Shown here in pieces: positions 1 to 6,471 of a DNA stretch of 10,665 nt (position 1 is its first letter; every line of letters starts with the position of its first letter). Both the position numbers and the translations under genes were made by a program. The notes under the pieces were generated by a model. That model searched no databases, was not told where the DNA came from, and saw nothing but the letters and a program-made list of their open reading frames with translations. The stretch lies in NCBI GenBank assembly GCA_944392185.1, contig CALXVW010000063.1:1-10665 (forward strand). Reading direction: 5' to 3'. Source of the stretch: an uncultured Alphaproteobacteria bacterium. GTDB lineage: Bacteria > Pseudomonadota > Alphaproteobacteria > RF32 > CAG-239.

Positions 1-325
1 CTTTGTTGATGACATGATAATTGGTGACAATATAGCCGTTCTCATCAACAATAAAACCCGAGCCCAGAGAGAGCTGTTGGGTGTCGTGTGGTGCAAAGTA
101 GTCTTGAATTTGCGGATTAGGGCTGACAATACCCAAGGCATCATCTGCACTTTCCATATCCTGCGGTAGGTGGGTGGTAGAGATATTAACCACACCGGGC
201 TGCAGTTTTTCAACCAAGTCAGCAAAGGAGGGAAGTGGCAAAAGAGATTCCTTGGCACCGGCGGCACAAACCGGCCGAACAAGCAATAAAGCTATGGCTG
301 CCGCATATATGAGTCGCTTAATCAA
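1..325 (-). CDS. degP: DegP/Do-family periplasmic serine protease, N-terminal part (cut by window edge)
   Basis: This is the first 108 codons of a trypsin-like periplasmic protease/chaperone; the remainder lies beyond position 1. The start is TTG at 325-323. It is one codon after the hflC stop and in the same frame, so no upstream start is possible, and an AGGA ribosome site sits 9 nt upstream inside the end of hflC. Residues 1-22 form a signal peptide: a KR pair, a hydrophobic core, then a VCAA cleavage region. Mature-protein landmarks of the HtrA family follow: PSFADLVEKLQPGVVNIST, the GSGFIVDENGYIVTN strands, and TNYHVI with the catalytic His at residue 104. Most homologues have Asn-Asn before this His rather than Asn-Tyr. 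The catalytic Asp, Ser and PDZ domains are not visible. Family function: degrades or refolds damaged periplasmic and outer-membrane proteins. Its position as the last visible gene after hflKC is a common alphaproteobacterial arrangement. Translation is probably coupled to hflC. Confidence 0.9.
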   Translation of the reverse strand, partial: MIKRLIYAAAIALLLVRPVCAAGAKESLLPLPSFADLVEKLQPGVVNISTTHLPQDMESADDALGIVSPNPQIQDYFAPHDTQQLSLGSGFIVDENGYIVTNYHVINK

Positions 326-328
326 GAC

Positions 329-1198
329 TTATTTTCCTGTTTTGCTGAAGAATTCAAAGAATTCGCTGTCGGGCGCCAACACCATAGATGTCTTGCCTTG
401 TTTTGCCATAGAATTTTTGTAGGCCTCAAGCGAGCGATAAAAGGCATAAAACTTGGGGTCAACTCCGGCGGCATTGTTCCAAATGGCAATAGCCTGCTGG
501 TCGCCTTGTCCGCGGATGATTTGCGCTTGTTTTTCAGCCTCGGCCAAAATCACGGCTTTTTCTTTGTCTGCGGTGGCTCTGATTTTGAGTGCCTCTTGCT
601 GTCCCATGGCTCTGAATTCTTTAGCCTCACGTTCTCGCTCGGTTTTCATTCTGGCATTAATGGCTTGCAAAACCTCCAAAGGCAAATCTGCGCGGCGAAT
701 ACGCACATCTGCGACGCTGACACCGATTTGCTCGGCATCTACTTTCACCGCACTGCTGATATCGGCCATAATCTGAGTTCTTTGCTGGGAGAGCAGTTCT
801 TGCAGGGTAATGCGCCCCAAAATTTTGCGCACAGAAGAGTTGACAATTTCTTCCAACTTGGAACGAGCTTGGAATTCTGTCCGCACGGTTTTATAAAATC
901 TGAGCGGGTCGACAATTTTGTAGCGAGTAAAGCTGTCAACATCCAAACGTTTTTTATCATTAAGGACAACTTCCTGAGCCGGAGGGTCAAGGTTGAGCAA
1001 CCGATTGTCATAGAGAACCACTTTTTGGATAAAAGGGATTTTAGCCTTAAGACCGGGCTCTTGAACAACCCTTACCGGGTCACCAAATTGCAGCACGATT
1101 GCCTGCTCGGTTTGCGAAACCACATAGAGTGAGTTTGCCGCCACAAAGACCAGAACCAAAATGATGGCGATAAAAAAGATTTTTACATTATTGCTCAT
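329..1198 (-). CDS. hflC: HflC, SPFH-domain modulator of the FtsH protease
   Basis: This 289-aa protein is the partner of HflK. In studied bacteria the two form a large membrane-anchored cage around FtsH that controls its access to membrane substrates. One membrane segment lies at residues 7-27. The SPFH/Band 7 domain follows (SLYVVSQTEQAIVLQFGDPV, EPGLKAKIPFIQKV, DNRLLNLD), then a charged coiled coil at about 183-235 (KTEREREAKEFRAMGQQEA, AEAEKQAQIIRGQGD). The C-terminal motif WNNAAGVDPKFYAFYRSLEAYK is typical of HflC. The protein is shorter than the E. coli protein (about 334 aa) but complete. The ATG start is 2 nt after the hflK stop. Its AAGGAG ribosome site is made from the last codons of hflK, so the two subunits are likely translated in a coupled way. 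The product is anchored in the inner membrane and faces the periplasm. Confidence 0.97.
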   Translation of the reverse strand: MSNNVKIFFIAIILVLVFVAANSLYVVSQTEQAIVLQFGDPVRVVQEPGLKAKIPFIQKVVLYDNRLLNLDPPAQEVVLNDKKRLDVDSFTRYKIVDPLRFYKTVRTEFQARSKLEEIVNSSVRKILGRITLQELLSQQRTQIMADISSAVKVDAEQIGVSVADVRIRRADLPLEVLQAINARMKTEREREAKEFRAMGQQEALKIRATADKEKAVILAEAEKQAQIIRGQGDQQAIAIWNNAAGVDPKFYAFYRSLEAYKNSMAKQGKTSMVLAPDSEFFEFFSKTGK

Positions 1199-1200
1199 AA

Positions 1201-2238
1201 TTATTCTCCTTTTTGGTTCTGCATTTGTCCCAAGGGGAGTATGGGAAGCACATTTCCGCCTTTGGCCGAGGGGTCAATAATCACTTTATTGGAATTGGCC
1301 AAGACATTTTCCATAGTTTCTAGATATAAGCGTTTGATAGTTACATCCTTGCCTTGTTTATAGGCTTCATAAACGGAGAGAAAACGCTCGGCCTCACCTT
1401 GAGCTTTGTTGATAACGGCTTGTTTGTAGGCTTCGGCGCTTTGGGTACGTTGAGAAGCTTCACCCTTAGATTTAGGTAAAATCTCGTTACGGTAGGCTTC
1501 CGCCTCATTTTTGAAACGCTCCATGTCGGCCTTTGCGCGCTGAACCTCGTTGAAAGCATCAACCACTTGCTTTGGCGGGTCGGCTTTTTGCAATTTGACA
1601 CGCACGATTTGGATACCGGCGCCGAACTCGTTTAAGACCTTTTGCAACTCGGCTTTGGTATCATCTTCAACCTTGCCGCGGTCGCCTGAGATAATGGGCA
1701 TCATTTGAGATTGCCCGACAATTTCTCTCAAGACGGATTGAGCCGCTACGCGCACGGTTTGGTCGGGGTTTTGCATATTGAAGAGATAATCCTCTGCATC
1801 GGCCACGCGCCAAACGATAGTGAGGTTGATATCGACAATATTTTCATCACCTGTCAGCATATGGCTTTCATTAAAGTCATTTCTGCTGGCCACTTCCATA
1901 ACCCCGAGGTTAATACTGCGCTCGCTGGTGATGTTGACTTTTTTGACTGTTTCAATCGGGTAGGGCAGATGGTAGTGCAAACCGGGGTCGGTTGTTTCGC
2001 TATAGGCGCCAAAACGCAAGACCACACCGGCCTCGTTTGGTTGCACCTGGTAAAAGCCCGAAGCCAACCATACCAACACGATGGCAATGGCAATCCATTC
2101 CCATTTCAGATTAAATCCAAAACCCAAAGGCTCACCTTCAATATGTGGTTTGGGAGCTTTTTTGCGTTGAGACGGAAGACCGTTGTCTTTCCAAGGGTTA
2201 TCATCATTTTCTTCCCACGGATTCGGAACTTTTGCCAT
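1201..2238 (-). CDS. hflK: HflK, SPFH-domain modulator of the FtsH protease
   Basis: This 345-aa protein is the larger subunit of the HflKC complex. The N-terminal cytoplasmic tail carries the typical HflK Pro-Trp repeats (NPWEENDDNPWKDN, residues 6-19). A single membrane helix follows at about 47-63, and then the SPFH/Band 7 domain: FYQVQPNEAGVVLRFGAYSE, DPGLHYHLPYPIE, and MLTGDENIVDINLTIVWRV at 127-145. Residues 230-290 are a long charged helix/coiled coil (EVQRAKADMERFKNEAEAYR, INKAQGEAERF). The family role is regulation of FtsH-dependent membrane protein turnover. The ATG start has an AGAGGT ribosome site 7 nt upstream. It is the first gene of a leftward operon with hflC and degP. Its probable promoter lies in the short spacer shared with mrp. 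The tail after the coiled coil is short (E. coli HflK is about 419 aa), but no domain is missing. Confidence 0.97.
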   Translation of the reverse strand: MAKVPNPWEENDDNPWKDNGLPSQRKKAPKPHIEGEPLGFGFNLKWEWIAIAIVLVWLASGFYQVQPNEAGVVLRFGAYSETTDPGLHYHLPYPIETVKKVNITSERSINLGVMEVASRNDFNESHMLTGDENIVDINLTIVWRVADAEDYLFNMQNPDQTVRVAAQSVLREIVGQSQMMPIISGDRGKVEDDTKAELQKVLNEFGAGIQIVRVKLQKADPPKQVVDAFNEVQRAKADMERFKNEAEAYRNEILPKSKGEASQRTQSAEAYKQAVINKAQGEAERFLSVYEAYKQGKDVTIKRLYLETMENVLANSNKVIIDPSAKGGNVLPILPLGQMQNQKGE

Positions 2239-2342
2239 GAATTTTACCTCTTCTCTTTTTTAGTTGCTTTAGCTGAATATATAATATAAATATAGCAATA
2301 AAACAATCACAGATACAATCTATCAACAGGGACGCCTTTAGA
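2239..2342. promoter_or_regulatory. Divergent promoter region between hflK and mrp
   Basis: A 104-bp AT-rich spacer. For the leftward hflK operon, two sigma70-like pairs can be read on the minus strand: TTGATA (2326-2321), 17 bp, TTTTAT (2303-2298); and TTGTAT (2318-2313), 18 bp, TATATT (2294-2289). For rightward mrp, a perfect TATAAT lies at 2280-2285 and TATAAA at 2285-2290, but the upstream element is weak (TTGCTT at 2264-2269, only 15 bp from the second). The -10 elements of the two directions lie within one AT tract, 2278-2303, so transcription in one direction may affect the other. These are pattern matches only. Confidence 0.45.
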
Positions 2343-3335
2343 ATGGAACAGCAAATAAGAAGCATTGTCGAAAAATATTTTCCCACAGAAACAATTGAGA
2401 GTATCGGCCTTTTCAAGGGACGGGTAATTATCACGCTGCAAAATACGGCAGAAGATAAGGATAAAGAAAACGCTCTTTCAAAAGAGGTTAAAAATTTAGA
2501 GGGAATAGATAAGGTTACGGTTATTTACACGGCCGAGAAAAAGCCGCAACCGCTCAAAGATGAGCCTTCCAAATGGGTTGTCAAAGGCGTAAAAAAGATT
2601 ATTGCCGTAGCCTCGGGCAAAGGCGGCGTCGGCAAATCAACCACCGCGGTCAATTTAGCGATGGCCTTGGCTGCCAGAGGAAAAAAAGTTGCTTTGTTTG
2701 ATGCTGATATTTATGGTCCCTCAATTCCAACCATGTTGGGCTATGAGGGGGCAGCTCCGATTTCTTATGACGGCAAGACTTTTGAAGCTTTTGAGTTCCA
2801 AAACATCAAATCCATGTCTATCGGTACGCTGATAGACCGCAACACGCCGCTTATCTGGCGGGGTGCCAAAGCCTGCGGAGCTATTGAGCAGTTGTTAACC
2901 GAGGTCAATTGGGGAGAGATAGATATTATGGTGATAGATATGCCCCCCGGCACCGGAGATATTCAAATCACACTCTCACAAAGATTGGATCTTGACGGAG
3001 CGGTGATTGTATCCACTCCGCAAGATATTGCTCTGATAGATGCCATCAAAGGGGTTAATATGTTCAAGAGAGTAAATGTGCCGATTTTGGGCATCATTGA
3101 AAATATGAGCTATTATGTTTGCCCCCATTGCGGTGCCAGAGATAACATTTTTGGCCATGCCGGTGCGCATGAAACCGCGGCCGAATTAGGTGTGCCGTTT
3201 TTGGGAGAAATACCCCTGCACATAGATATTCGTACCTATGCAGATACCGGGCGCCCGATAGTCACCGCTGCGCCGGAAAGTCCGCACGCTAAAGCCTATC
3301 TGGAAATTGCCGACGAGATCATCAGCGAGTTGTAA
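2343..3335 (+). CDS. mrp: Mrp/ApbC Fe-S cluster carrier P-loop ATPase
   Basis: This 330-aa cytosolic ATPase of the Mrp/NBP35 family binds an Fe-S cluster and hands it to target apoproteins. Residues 1-65 are a small N-terminal MIP18/DUF59-like domain, somewhat reduced. The deviant Walker A is SGKGGVGKST at 91-100, followed by switch I LFDADIYGPS at 118-127. WRGAKACGAIEQLL lies at 172-185 and Walker B VIDMPPGTGD at 197-206. The CxxC cluster ligands C260 and C263 lie in YYVCPHCG, where subunits bridge a shared cluster. The C-terminus has the usual LGEIPLHIDIR and DTGRPIV motifs. All key residues are present. E. coli Mrp is about 369 aa. The ATG start has an AGGGA ribosome site about 10 nt upstream. 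In many alphaproteobacteria mrp neighbours hflKC; here it is divergent from hflK. Its stop codon lies inside a palindrome shared with the end of the opposite gene. Confidence 0.96.
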   Translation: MEQQIRSIVEKYFPTETIESIGLFKGRVIITLQNTAEDKDKENALSKEVKNLEGIDKVTVIYTAEKKPQPLKDEPSKWVVKGVKKIIAVASGKGGVGKSTTAVNLAMALAARGKKVALFDADIYGPSIPTMLGYEGAAPISYDGKTFEAFEFQNIKSMSIGTLIDRNTPLIWRGAKACGAIEQLLTEVNWGEIDIMVIDMPPGTGDIQITLSQRLDLDGAVIVSTPQDIALIDAIKGVNMFKRVNVPILGIIENMSYYVCPHCGARDNIFGHAGAHETAAELGVPFLGEIPLHIDIRTYADTGRPIVTAAPESPHAKAYLEIADEIISEL

Positions 3336-5022
3336 CTCGCTCTCTAAGGGCCGCTGCTACGGTAGGGTTTTGTGCTGAATTGTCTTGCTTGGACGCAGGC
3401 TGTTCTTGGACCTGGTTTTGGCCGAGAGCTTTGTTGATGCGCTCTTCAAAATATTTCTGCCTATCTTCTTTGCTGCGCGTGTCATAAACATCACCGTGTT
3501 CAAGAAGATAGTTAAAATATTCAACCTGTTTTTTCCGAAACTCTTGTTTTTCTCCTTGTTTTTGCAGTTTGTTCATTTCGGCTTTGAATCGTTTGATTTT
3601 TTGCATTTTTTCAATTTCAGGGTTAACTTTCGCCAAATCCTTCATAGTGTATGTATCGGGGAAGTTGACTCTGATTTTGGCTTTGTAGCCTGCCAAAACC
3701 ATAAGGTAGACAAACTTTTTAGCCTCTTGCGGATCAGGGCTCAAGGTGCCGATATCAATCTGTGTGCCGCCACTGTCCTTAACCGCCTGAGCTAAGGCTA
3801 AAAAGTGCTTGAACTCCTCACTTTGCAGGGTCACATCAGTTTCACTGGCAATGCTGAGTTTGCCTGACGGCTCGGCCTCTGCGGGGGCATTCGGAGAAAA
3901 CAGATTATACTCAAGAGCGTTTTCATCATCTTTTGAATAACGGATATTTTCTTGTTTACAAGCCTTTTCAAAAGCCTGCGCAAGAGCGGATGTCTGTTCA
4001 GAGCGTTTTTCCTCTTTTTGGGGTTTGGTTATATCGGCGCCGCCTTTTTGTTTTTTCTCTGCTCGGTCAAGCTTAAAGAGTGCAGATTTATAGGTGGCAA
4101 CCTGAGCTATAGATTCTTCATCCGTTTGCTTTTCCAAATCTTTCTCGCGGTAGTGGCAAAAATCTTTAAGGGCCTTAATATCTTCTACGGCAACATCTTC
4201 ATCTGCCGTTATTCTTGCCTCAAAAGCCTTAAGCTTTTTATCACATTTCTCGGCCAGAGTTTTAGCAAGATTATTTTGCTTGCGATCAAAACGTATGTTC
4301 TTATGCAAATAAACCAATTCTCTAATACTGAGCTTGTTCCAATCTTCCTCTGTTCTGAGATACTGATCTATATAATTCAAGCAAGCAGAAGAGATGGTTT
4401 TATTTCCCTCTCTACGATGTTTTTTTGCCTCCTCAGAGCGTTTATTATATTTCTTTGCCTCCTCAAAATGAGTAGCGGCTAGGGCATTAATTTCATCAAT
4501 ATTCAAATGCTCAAATTCTTTAGGTGAAGATTGAGAAATAGTAACAATCGGCCCTTGCTTTGGTAACGTTTCTGCCTTTGGTTTCAATTGTTTTTCCAGA
4601 GCAAAAGCAGCATCAGGGATTCTGCGGGCAACATATTTCCGATAGTGCTTAAAGATGTCTATAACCGCATCTTTTTCATAGGCAGAGGCATCTTGCAAAG
4701 AGAAATTGTCTTCAATTTTTTTCAATGCCAGGGAGCACAACTCTTTTATTGTGCTTTCCTGTTCCTTACGATTGTCATGTAAATAGCCGCGCGCCAAATC
4801 ATCAATAACAGCACTCAAATCAGCTAAGTCTAATTGTTCCAAATGTTCTTTATTATCAAGAACAAAACGCAAGGCATATCGTGCCGCAGAATTTTTGCTT
4901 GATTTACCGTTGCGGATAAAAATCTCTCGCTCTACAGAAAAGTAAGAAATTTCTGCGGAGCTGTTCAACTTTTCTTTCCAAAGAGGGTGAAGCTTTAATT
5001 GAGAGTTTTGAGCCTTTGCCAT
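3322..5022 (-). CDS. Hypothetical charged helical protein, 566 aa
   Basis: I do not recognise this protein. The start is ATG at 5022, because a GAGGA ribosome site lies 7 nt upstream; a TTG one codon earlier is only 4 nt from that site. There is no signal peptide or membrane segment, so it is probably cytoplasmic. It is rich in Lys and Glu and predicted mostly helical. Residues 60-145 and 228-318 share a pattern (L-x-L-x-x-L opening, conserved Arg-Lys, then HYRKY in one and HYREK in the other), suggesting a diverged internal repeat; 171-222 may be a partial third copy. A low-complexity Lys/Glu linker at 318-345 separates these from a compact alpha/beta-looking segment at 401-452: FKHFLALAQAVKDSGG, TQIDIG, then an Ala/Leu helix and LAGYKAKIRV. 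This segment loosely recalls accessory domains of large polyvalent mobile-element proteins, but that likeness is weak. Residues 470-535 are coiled-coil-like and the last 30 are Gln/Asn/Ala-rich and disordered. It has its own promoter. The 3' end overlaps mrp by 14 bp. Confidence 0.85.
   Translation of the reverse strand: MAKAQNSQLKLHPLWKEKLNSSAEISYFSVEREIFIRNGKSSKNSAARYALRFVLDNKEHLEQLDLADLSAVIDDLARGYLHDNRKEQESTIKELCSLALKKIEDNFSLQDASAYEKDAVIDIFKHYRKYVARRIPDAAFALEKQLKPKAETLPKQGPIVTISQSSPKEFEHLNIDEINALAATHFEEAKKYNKRSEEAKKHRREGNKTISSACLNYIDQYLRTEEDWNKLSIRELVYLHKNIRFDRKQNNLAKTLAEKCDKKLKAFEARITADEDVAVEDIKALKDFCHYREKDLEKQTDEESIAQVATYKSALFKLDRAEKKQKGGADITKPQKEEKRSEQTSALAQAFEKACKQENIRYSKDDENALEYNLFSPNAPAEAEPSGKLSIASETDVTLQSEEFKHFLALAQAVKDSGGTQIDIGTLSPDPQEAKKFVYLMVLAGYKAKIRVNFPDTYTMKDLAKVNPEIEKMQKIKRFKAEMNKLQKQGEKQEFRKKQVEYFNYLLEHGDVYDTRSKEDRQKYFEERINKALGQNQVQEQPASKQDNSAQNPTVAAALRERVTTR
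3324..3341. other. 18-bp palindrome at the convergent mrp / hypothetical gene ends
   Basis: Perfect inverted repeat with 8-bp arms: AGCGAGTT, then GT, then AACTCGCT. It covers the last codons and TAA of mrp (TAA at 3333-3335) and the final codons of the opposite gene (TGA at 3324-3322). It would form a hairpin in both transcripts. Neither side is followed by a T-run, so it is not a classical intrinsic terminator. It could still limit read-through or protect the 3' ends of the two convergent transcripts (inference). Confidence 0.6.
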
Positions 5023-5056
5023 CAAACAGTCCTCATCAAATAAAAACTATAAGAGA

Positions 5057-5085
5057 AGTATATACTAATTTTATCGGCAATGCAA
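5057..5085 (-). promoter_or_regulatory. Sigma70-like promoter of the 566-aa hypothetical gene
   Basis: On the minus strand, TTGCAT (5085-5080) and TATACT (5062-5057) are separated by exactly 17 bp. This is the best promoter match in the window. Transcription would begin near 5050 and give a leader of about 28 nt before ATG 5022, with the GAGGA ribosome site between. It lies in the 81-bp gap after the M48 protease gene. The unknown gene is therefore probably transcribed separately from the rne-M48 operon, although no clear terminator is seen in the gap. Confidence 0.65.
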
Positions 5086-5103
5086 CCCAAATTTAGACAA
5101 AAA

Positions 5104-6471
5104 TTATTTTTTGCTTAGGCTTTCTAATCTGGCTTCCAAATCTCCGATTTTAAGCGCCAAATGTGAATCGGGAGAGAGCTTTTTTGCCTGTTTGAGCTGC
5201 GCTCTGGCAACATCAATTGCGCCAATCCGCAAAGAATATTCTGCCGCGGCATAGTTAGCAGCAGCCTCATTGCCTTGCAAGCCATAGGCTCGGGCCAAGA
5301 GCAACCAAGCAAATCCGGTCGGATGTTTGATGATGGACTTGCTCAAAAGATTAACTGCCTTTTGCACTTCTTCAGGCTTTGGCTCATCTTCCAAAATGGC
5401 CTGCGCATAGCTGATTTGCAGCAATGCGGAGTCAGGCAAAAGGGCAGAGGCCTTTTGGTATTGGCTTTTTGCTTGTTTGATTTTTCCGGTTTCAAGATAA
5501 ATCTGGCCTTTGAGTTCATGAAAATAAGGGTTGTTAGGCTCTTTGGCTAAAAGCTGGTCAAGCTCACTCTCTGCCTTGGCAAATTGAAGTTGCTTAAAAT
5601 AAGCAATTGTTCTGGCATATGAAGCGGAAATACTTTTATCTTGAGGAGGATATTTGCGCAAAGTTTGTGCCGGCGGATTCAAATAGGCATATAGCTTGGC
5701 TTTAACTCGTTCAAATTTCTCTTGCAGCGAAGTATTTTCTTTTATGTTTGATTGCCTAGCAGCTTCTTCAAAGAAAGAGATTCTCTCTCTGGTCACCGGG
5801 TGGGTACGAAAATAGGGCGTTTCTTCAATTCCCTGCATTTGGTTTTGAGCGGCAATTCGTTTCATAAAAGTGAGCATTCCTTGCGGACTTTGCTTGGTCT
5901 GCTCCAAGAGCTTGATGGCTGCATCATCGGCAGAGCGTTCTTCTTCGGTCCGATAACGTGTGTAGTGTGTCAAAAGGGAGCTTTGGCTGCCAAGCATTGC
6001 CGCCATGGCCACATCACCGCGCCCGCTCAAAGCCGCCGCCGTGCCGGCTAAAATGGCAGAGGCCAAAGAAACCTCTTGCAGAGATTGGTTTTGCAATTTT
6101 TGCCGCAAGATATGTCCGCCCTGAATATGTCCGGTCTCATGCGCAATCACGCCGGAGAGCTCTCCCGGCGTGTCAGCCGCAACAATAGTTCCCGTATGGA
6201 TAAACAAATTATTGCCATCAGCCACAAAAGCATTAAGCGAATTGTCTTCAACAATGTAAATTTCATTGCGGTTGAAAGGGATCCCTGCGGCCTGAAACAA
6301 GGGTTTTGTAATTTGCGCAAGCAGTTGCTCGGTTTCTTCATCGCTGATTAAGCGCAGCTCTTGCGCAGTTGAAAAGGAAACAAAAGAGCAAGATAAAGCA
6401 ATGGACAGCACCAGACTGTCCATCAGCTTCATCAAATTTTTCTTTAGCCTTTGATAAGTTTTTTCCACCAT
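5104..6471 (-). CDS. M48 family zinc metalloprotease with TPR repeats (BepA/YfgC-like)
   Basis: A 455-aa periplasmic metalloprotease. The nearest well-known relative is BepA (YfgC) of E. coli, about 487 aa, which helps assemble or degrade outer-membrane proteins such as LptD. A signal peptide lies at about 16-36, ending FSTAQ, after an unusually long basic N-region. The peptidase domain has the zinc motif HETGH (H111, E112, H115) and the third ligand in ExxAD (E178). The conserved FRTHPVTRERI at 221-231 probably carries the regulatory His (H224) described in BepA. Between these is a small-residue-rich helical hairpin at about 131-165. Residues 285-450 form TPR helices (YARTIAYFKQLQFAKAESEL, ELKGQIYLETGKIKQAKSQY and others). 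The start at 6471 has AAAGGA 9 nt upstream, within rne. Met14 is an alternative start giving a more normal signal peptide, but it has no clear ribosome site. The gene overlaps rne by 28 bp, so the two are likely coupled. Confidence 0.92.
   Translation of the reverse strand: MVEKTYQRLKKNLMKLMDSLVLSIALSCSFVSFSTAQELRLISDEETEQLLAQITKPLFQAAGIPFNRNEIYIVEDNSLNAFVADGNNLFIHTGTIVAADTPGELSGVIAHETGHIQGGHILRQKLQNQSLQEVSLASAILAGTAAALSGRGDVAMAAMLGSQSSLLTHYTRYRTEEERSADDAAIKLLEQTKQSPQGMLTFMKRIAAQNQMQGIEETPYFRTHPVTRERISFFEEAARQSNIKENTSLQEKFERVKAKLYAYLNPPAQTLRKYPPQDKSISASYARTIAYFKQLQFAKAESELDQLLAKEPNNPYFHELKGQIYLETGKIKQAKSQYQKASALLPDSALLQISYAQAILEDEPKPEEVQKAVNLLSKSIIKHPTGFAWLLLARAYGLQGNEAAANYAAAEYSLRIGAIDVARAQLKQAKKLSPDSHLALKIGDLEARLESLSKK

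Noticed and set aside
398..1132. Long plus-strand open frame of 244 codons opposite hflC
   Set aside because: hflC on the other strand is a clear, complete family member; the antisense product has no recognisable domain and no supporting signals.
1705..2289. Plus-strand open frame of 194 codons opposite hflK
   Set aside because: It is the shadow of a well-supported gene and runs through its promoter region without an own start signal.
5098..5113. Inverted repeat CAAAAA/TTTTTG at the end of the M48 gene as a terminator
   Set aside because: The stem has five A-T pairs and one G-C pair, overlaps the stop codon and lacks a following U-run, so it is too weak to call.
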